From JAGNKE01 sp964583335 (GTDB taxonomy: Bacteria > Pseudomonadota > Alphaproteobacteria > Micavibrionales > Micavibrionaceae): a stretch of DNA of 64,000 nt. A program made the translations under genes and the position numbers. The stretch lies in contig CAZOVG010000003.1 in assembly GCA_964583335.1 (NCBI GenBank), positions 251,744-315,743 of the forward strand. Direction: 5' to 3'. Positions within the stretch are counted from its first letter, which is position 1; each line of letters begins with the position of its first letter. Under the pieces are notes generated by a model that had not been told where the DNA came from, did no database searches, and worked only from the letters and a program-made list of their open reading frames with translations. Below are positions 59,730 through 64,000 of this stretch, piece after piece.

Positions 59730-60518
59730 ATGCTGAAAGCAGAACAATCAAAGAGACTAGTAACTTCCTTCGTGCTTGGTTCGATGGCGATTTTTATCGG
59801 ACTTGAAGTAGCAAAGGTACTACTTGATATTTTGGAGGGTGCGCTGTTCTCGCTAGCTGTCTATGACCACCCGGCATACGCTTCAAGACTTATCGCGCCT
59901 CCCAGTGCTGTAGAGCTAGGCTCTGTAATGTTTTGGCTCGCACTAAGAACGTGGTTCCTAGATTGGAAGAATAGTTCTTCGCCAAACAACAATACTTTTT
60001 GGTCCGAGCATTTTTTTCCGGTTGTGGCTGTATACGCATGCTACTTTTCGTTTACCCAGCCCACTACAGAAGCTTTTCACATCACTATTAAGAACACTGA
60101 TGATTCCATCTTCATGGAATATGTGTTTGGCCTCCTTCGCTCAACAGTAATGCTTCTACCAGTATTCGCCTACTATGCGTACTCTCTGGTTAACAACCGC
60201 ATGGCCGTCACATTTCGATTCCTTCCCTTGGTTCACGCCATGTACGCACTTCGACTTTCTCTTTTATCAGCACTTCTACTGTTTTTTATTTTGGCGATTA
60301 GCTTTCTTTCCCTTTCCATAAGGCAGGGCGCTGGCGCTACGCTCTCATTAGGCGGCTTTCTCGATGTTAATATCTTATTTCTTGTCTATTCTGTTTATCT
60401 CCTGACGCTATCAAAAGGAGCTGATTTCACAAATGATGCCGTAAGAAGCAATTTTCTAGCCGTACTGATATTAAATTTATGGCTATACATTTTTGCAATA
60501 CTTCTCTTGCCTCGATAG
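59730..60518 (+). CDS. Hypothetical AT-rich polytopic membrane protein
   Basis: The 262-residue protein has about seven or eight hydrophobic segments, for example around residues 12-40, 100-120, 150-170, 190-215, 225-240 and 245-262. Its base composition is clearly lower in GC than the flanks. It converges on the Rhs fragment, ending 20 bases away, so it may be its immunity protein or simply share the acquired pocket. No family recognised. The 340-base gap before it (59390-59729) is GC-rich at first but shows no good frame. Confidence 0.6.
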   Translation: MLKAEQSKRLVTSFVLGSMAIFIGLEVAKVLLDILEGALFSLAVYDHPAYASRLIAPPSAVELGSVMFWLALRTWFLDWKNSSSPNNNTFWSEHFFPVVAVYACYFSFTQPTTEAFHITIKNTDDSIFMEYVFGLLRSTVMLLPVFAYYAYSLVNNRMAVTFRFLPLVHAMYALRLSLLSALLLFFILAISFLSLSIRQGAGATLSLGGFLDVNILFLVYSVYLLTLSKGADFTNDAVRSNFLAVLILNLWLYIFAILLLPR

Positions 60519-60537
60519 ACAAGGCGTATTTCGTGGA

Positions 60538-61372
60538 TCATTTTCGGCAACTGTCACACCCACAAAACTCTCTGTAGAACTTTTGGGCTAGCTCGCCCCT
60601 TATGGCTTTCGCTTTCAACGTCAACAAGTCATGCGACCTTGTGACAACGTCAAATGCATTGTTGAACTCGCCTAGCCTGCCTCCAGCAATGTGGAGGCTT
60701 TCGTGCGTAACTGTCAACAATAGTTCAAACATGTCTTTACATGCGAGCTCCGCCCCATACCAGTCGACATCTACTGCAACTTTCTCCTGTGAGGAACTAC
60801 TCAACCAAGTGAAACCTCTATTGCCTTTGATGGGAGAGTCACAGGTGCTTGGAACGTTTTGGGATGCGCCTTGCGCGGACAGGCTCGCTGTCACACAGTC
60901 CAGCTGCATTAGGGGGTCTCTCTCTGGTACCGGTAAGCCAGTATTGTGGCGCACGAAAATGGCTATTTCGTCAACTTGCTTTTGAGTCCGTCCATCAGGG
61001 TCAATCAAGTCCAAAGGACTGGCAAGTACATAAAGATAGGTGTTTATGCCACCATCAAGCCCGATCCTATCGCTCGATATATACCGTCTCCGATAACCGA
61101 GTTGTAGTATCGGTGCCAGTTGTAAAAAAGAGCACTCTCTGCGTCGAAATACTGACCGGGGAAGCGGAGGTTGACGGTGGTCGTTCCTGTTGGAGCTTCT
61201 TTGCCGAATGCGCCGGAATCCCAAGTCCAGACCGTGCTGCCGCCCGCGTTCGTGCCATAGCGCGGCGTCATCAAATGATCCGTATGCAGATAGGTCAGCA
61301 CTTCGGGCGATCCGGCATCAATCTCCGCCAGCGGCTCCCCGTTCAGCCAAACATACTCGCGGATCAGATTGC
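60538..61372 (-). pseudogene. Rhs C-terminal fragment with HExxH toxin-like tip, frameshifted
   Basis: From about 61372 the minus strand reads an Rhs core: EYVWLNGEPLAEID, then TYLHTDHLMTPRYGTNAGG and FPGQYFDAESALFYNWHRYY. It then needs a one-base shift near 61085 to continue as YISSDRIGLDGGINTYLY and LIDPDGRTQ. The remaining 150 residues are a variable tip with HESLH (HExxH zinc-protease motif) near its middle, ending CGCDSCRK. This is a typical Rhs cassette end, a polymorphic toxin whose N-terminal repeats are missing. It may be a displaced orphan CT module. The frameshift makes it nonfunctional unless corrected. Confidence 0.75.
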
Positions 61373-61633
61373 CCCGCCCGCCGGCGGCTCGCCCCCGGCC
61401 TTGTCCTGATGCGGGCAACAGCTGTTGCCCTCCTTGGAGGAACAGCCCATCACGCGCCCCATGAGCGAGAGCAGCACCGCCCCGATCATCAGCACGGCAA
61501 AGCTCACCCCGACCTTCACAAAGGTTTGCCCCGAGACGCTCTCGGGAAACCACACATAGGCCAGCGCCACGATCATCAGCGACACGACCAGAAAACCGCT
61601 CAGAACGACGATATAAGACGGCACGCTTTTCAT
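61364..61633 (-). CDS. Small membrane protein, possibly cut by the Rhs junction
   Basis: The 89-residue protein has two hydrophobic helices (residues about 7-28 and 40-59) and a Cys/Pro/Gly-rich tail (CSSKEGNSCCPHQDKAGG). The stop lies a few bases inside the Rhs fragment, so its original C-terminus may have been replaced at the junction. It precedes the radical SAM gene in the opposite direction. No family assigned. Confidence 0.55.
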   Translation of the reverse strand: MKSVPSYIVVLSGFLVVSLMIVALAYVWFPESVSGQTFVKVGVSFAVLMIGAVLLSLMGRVMGCSSKEGNSCCPHQDKAGGEPPAGGAI

Positions 61634-61765
61634 ATTGCCCCCAAGAAACGAAGGAGTCCGGGATTGAACTCACAACCAAAGTGTACCCCGCCCCCAAATT
61701 TCAGACAAGCAAGACTAAAAAGAACAAAACTAGAACGCCTTCCCAATTCATGCTATAAACAGGGA

Positions 61766-62869
61766 ATGACGATTCCCGCCCGAAACGACGCCCCCGCCAT
61801 CCCCCTGAAAGCCAGGGGCGCCGCCGCCAACCCCGTCGGCCGCTTTGAAAAACTGGACCTCAGCGGCGAAGGGGCGAGCGGCGCCGACTGGCCCAGCGAC
61901 CCGGCGGAGGACGCGCCGCGCCCCCTCAAGACCGAATTTTTCCGCGACCACAGCAAATCCGTGCTGGTCTATAACGACAGCCCCGACATCGGCCCCGGCG
62001 TGATGCTCAACCCTTACCGGGGCTGCGAACACGGCTGCATCTATTGCTTCGCCCGCCCCAACCACGAATATCTCGGCCTCTCCGCCGGGCTGGACTTTGA
62101 AAGCAAAATCTTCGTGAAGACCGAGGCACCCGCCCTGCTCCGCCGCGAGCTCAACGCGAAAAAATGGACCCCGCAGACGATCGCCCTGAGCGGCGTGACC
62201 GATTGCTACCAGCCCGTCGAACGAAAACTCCACCTCACCCGCAAGTGTCTGGAGGTGCTGGCGGAATTCCGCAACCCCGTCGGCCTGATTACCAAAAACC
62301 ACCTCATCACCCGCGATCTGGATATTCTGCAGGATATGGCGCGCTGGAACGGGGTAAGGGCCTATATCTCCCTGACCACCCTCCAACCGGACTTAGTCCA
62401 CTTGATGGAGCCGCGCACCTCCGGCCCCGCCGCCCGCCTCCGCGCCATCGAAACGCTGGCGAAGGCCGGAATCCCGGTGGGCGTCATGACCGCACCCGTG
62501 ATCCCCGGCCTGACCGACCACGAACTGCCCGCCCTGCTAAGGGCCGCAAGCGAGGCCGGAGCGCAAACGGCGGGCTATATCGTCGTGCGCCTCTCCCACG
62601 GGCTCAGAGGGCTATTTCAAGACTGGTTGGAACAAAACCTGCCGCTCAAAAAAGACCGCGTTCTGGGCCGCATCCGCGACCTGCGCGGCGGACAATTAAA
62701 CGATACGCGCTGGGGCGTTCGCAAAACGGGCGAGGGCCCCTACGCCGACCTGATCGCGCAAACATTCAAACAGAACGCCAAAAAATACGGCCTCGATAAG
62801 CCCCTGCCGCCCCTCTCGACCGCGCACTTCCGCCGCATCCCCGAGGACGGGCAGATGAGCTTGTTTTAG
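61766..62869 (+). CDS. PA0069-family radical SAM protein
   Basis: The 367-residue protein has the radical SAM cluster motif with CEHGCIYCFARPNHEY (three Cys) near residue 88, preceded by MLNPYRGCEHG. The flanking blocks are VLVYNDSPDIGPGVML and IALSGVTDCYQPVERKLHLTRKCLEVL. It is related to the spore-photoproduct-lyase-like branch; substrate unknown. The ATG at 61766 has AGGGA nearby and begins the homologous region; the longer frame from 61190 covers only the Rhs region. Confidence 0.85.
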   Translation: MTIPARNDAPAIPLKARGAAANPVGRFEKLDLSGEGASGADWPSDPAEDAPRPLKTEFFRDHSKSVLVYNDSPDIGPGVMLNPYRGCEHGCIYCFARPNHEYLGLSAGLDFESKIFVKTEAPALLRRELNAKKWTPQTIALSGVTDCYQPVERKLHLTRKCLEVLAEFRNPVGLITKNHLITRDLDILQDMARWNGVRAYISLTTLQPDLVHLMEPRTSGPAARLRAIETLAKAGIPVGVMTAPVIPGLTDHELPALLRAASEAGAQTAGYIVVRLSHGLRGLFQDWLEQNLPLKKDRVLGRIRDLRGGQLNDTRWGVRKTGEGPYADLIAQTFKQNAKKYGLDKPLPPLSTAHFRRIPEDGQMSLF

Positions 62870-62923
62870 GGCGGACAGCTGTGCTTTTGGCGCTTTGGGG
62901 CCGTCCGTGATAAGATCGACCCC

Positions 62924-63436
62924 ATGCAGGCAGATTTCGGTAAAAATTCGCACATAACCATAAGGCAAATCGGCCAAGGCGATTGGGCGGACTACCGCGA
63001 TTTTTATACAGGCCTCAGTGATCCGCATCATTTCAGCGGCCTTCTGGCCGGAAAAGACCCGGAGGATTCGGCAACGTGGCAGGACTTGTTGAGCGCAACA
63101 GCCGCTCGGGATGACTTTGTGATGTTCGGCCTGTATGACCGGAACAAAATGATCGGGCAGACCTCGATCCAGATGGTAAACGCCAACGGGAAAACAGCCG
63201 CCCTCCTCGCCGGATCGGAAATCGCCGACGATTATCGCGGGCAAAGACTGGTCGATAAGCTCTATCAGGCCCGGCGTGAGTATCTGAGCAATTCGGGCTT
63301 CTCAGGCGAAATTCTCACAACCATCCGCCCCGAAAACACGAGATCGCGAGCCGTCGCCGCCCGCAACGGCTTTATCGACACGGGCCGAACGGACGATCAC
63401 GGCTACTGCATCTATACTCCGGAACCCCCGGTCTAA
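62924..63436 (+). CDS. GNAT-family N-acetyltransferase
   Basis: The 170-residue protein has the acetyl-CoA-binding pattern of GNAT proteins, with the fold order beta-rich N-terminus, SEIADDYRGQRLVDKLYQARREYL (motif A region, Arg/Gln-x-x-Gly variant DYRGQRL) and RPENTRSRAVAARNGFIDTG near the end. It transfers an acetyl group to an unknown amine. It follows the radical SAM gene by 54 bases. Ends just before the rRNA terminator on the other strand. Confidence 0.85.
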   Translation: MQADFGKNSHITIRQIGQGDWADYRDFYTGLSDPHHFSGLLAGKDPEDSATWQDLLSATAARDDFVMFGLYDRNKMIGQTSIQMVNANGKTAALLAGSEIADDYRGQRLVDKLYQARREYLSNSGFSGEILTTIRPENTRSRAVAARNGFIDTGRTDDHGYCIYTPEPPV

Positions 63437-63440
63437 AAGC

Positions 63441-63467
63441 AAAAAACCCCGCATCAAGGATGCAGGG
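63441..63467 (-). terminator. rRNA operon terminator
   Basis: On the minus strand CCCTGCAT-CCTTG-ATGCGGGG forms an eight-pair stem (one T-G pair) followed by TTTTTT. It lies about 55 bases after the 5S end, so it ends the rRNA transcript. Confidence 0.8.
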
Positions 63468-63521
63468 CCGCTTAATCTTTGTAACTTCGCAAACAGGTTT
63501 GAAACGGAGATGAGCTCGGAA

Positions 63522-63639
63522 GACCCGGCAGCGATCTACTCTCCCACGCCTTAAGACGCAGTACCATCGACGCTAAGAGGTTTCACGGTCCTGTTCGGGA
63601 TGGGAAGGGGTGTTGCACTCTCGCTATAACCACCGGGTC
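63522..63639 (-). rRNA. rrf: 5S ribosomal RNA
   Basis: The 118-base segment is flanked by complementary ends GACCCGG and CCGGGTC and carries conserved 5S internal parts. On the minus strand these include the loop around CCCGAACAGGACCGTGAAAC and GGGAGAGTAGATC. It directly follows the 23S gene in the same transcript. Ends are estimated from the terminal helix. Confidence 0.9.
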
Positions 63640-63770
63640 ATCCGAACTCATCGTGTTCCAAGTATATTCAAAAAAAATGTCTTACAAATCGCCTGTCAAA
63701 ATCAACGGATTGACCGCTGCGCGTGACCCGTAAAGGACAATCCCGAAGGATTATACCTTTGCGGATAAGA

Positions 63771-64000
63771 ATTCAAGCCGATCGAGCAATTAGTACTGGT
63801 TAGCTTCACGTGTTGCCACGCTTCCACACCCAGCCTATCAACGTCGTAGTCTACAACGGCTCTGATAGGGAGTCCTAGTATTGAGGTTAGTTTCCCGCTT
63901 AGATGCTTTCAGCGGTTATCTAGTCCGTACATAGCTACCCAGCGCTGCTCCTGGCGGAACAACTGGTACACCAGAGGTACGTCCACCCCGGTCCTCTCGT
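63771..64000 (-). rRNA. rrl: 23S ribosomal RNA, 3' part
   Basis: The minus strand shows conserved 23S 3'-domain sequence, for example GAGAGGACCGGGGTGGACG at the window edge and GAAGCTAACCAGTACTAATTG near the end. The gene continues beyond 64000. The exact 3' end, about 63771, is estimated from the usual end of the terminal helix. Confidence 0.9.

Noticed and set aside
61044..61697. A single 217-residue gene on the minus strand
   Set aside because: Its first two thirds overlap the small membrane gene out of frame; only the last third is a real Rhs core, cut by a frameshift.

Overview
The window looks like chromosome of a Gram-negative bacterium, most probably an alphaproteobacterium. The signs are GC-rich backbone genes, a split MnmC pair, a Flp-type pilin, a proton-pumping pyrophosphatase, and the 3' part of an rRNA operon at the right end. 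The lineage is inferred from gene content and was not tested by phylogeny. The backbone covers about 1-24.3 kb and 50.7-64 kb. About 24.3-50.7 kb is a clearly different, more AT-rich accessory block.

Left backbone (1-24.3 kb). It opens with an ECF sigma factor, an anti-sigma protein and a periplasmic metal-sensor-like protein, arranged like CnrH/CnrY/CnrX, beside an EF-hand protein. Next come an AMIN-domain lipoprotein, a WecA/MraY-type sugar-phosphate transferase, a Flp pilin, the mnmD-mnmC pair, an M3 peptidase, small secreted proteins, a protein-glutaminase-like protein and an orphan pdxS. A ferredoxin/cysteine desulfurase pair is followed by a compact arsenic operon (arsR, DUF6428, arsC, acr3). 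A LysR regulator precedes a four-gene cluster of small stress-type proteins plus a Ca/Na antiporter.

Island (24316-50752). A 15-bp direct repeat matches the 3' end of the initiator tRNA-fMet gene (50738-50814). A P4-type integrase sits next to that tRNA. The block carries: a PcfJ-domain protein; a five-gene overlapping operon with an exosortase, its PEP-CTERM VIT/VWA substrate, a DUF4173-type membrane protein and a two-component pair; a hairpin RNA with terminator and a nuclease remnant; and a seven-gene overlapping defence operon. The defence operon encodes a C5 methyltransferase, Vsr-like endonuclease, paraMORC GHKL ATPase, Z1 ATPase, PD-(D/E)XK nuclease, AIPR protein and an unrecognised coiled-coil/membrane protein. 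A second integrase module with AlpA and zinc-ribbon regulators, twin 14-bp palindromes and an ankyrin protein complete it. The defence operon is the most interesting system here. Its core type was predicted in work on prokaryotic MORC relatives, but the seventh gene and the altered Vsr active site look new.

Right backbone (50.7-64 kb). After the tRNA comes a large secreted protein with a secretin-like tail. A TPP riboswitch then controls thiO-thiS-thiG. An intergenic region with three perfect DnaA boxes follows, then hppA, a cold-shock protein and a cyclic-nucleotide-binding-type protein. An AT-richer pocket holds a membrane protein and a frameshifted Rhs C-terminal fragment with an HExxH toxin-like tip. 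The window ends with a radical SAM protein, a GNAT acetyltransferase, and 5S and partial 23S rRNA on the minus strand.
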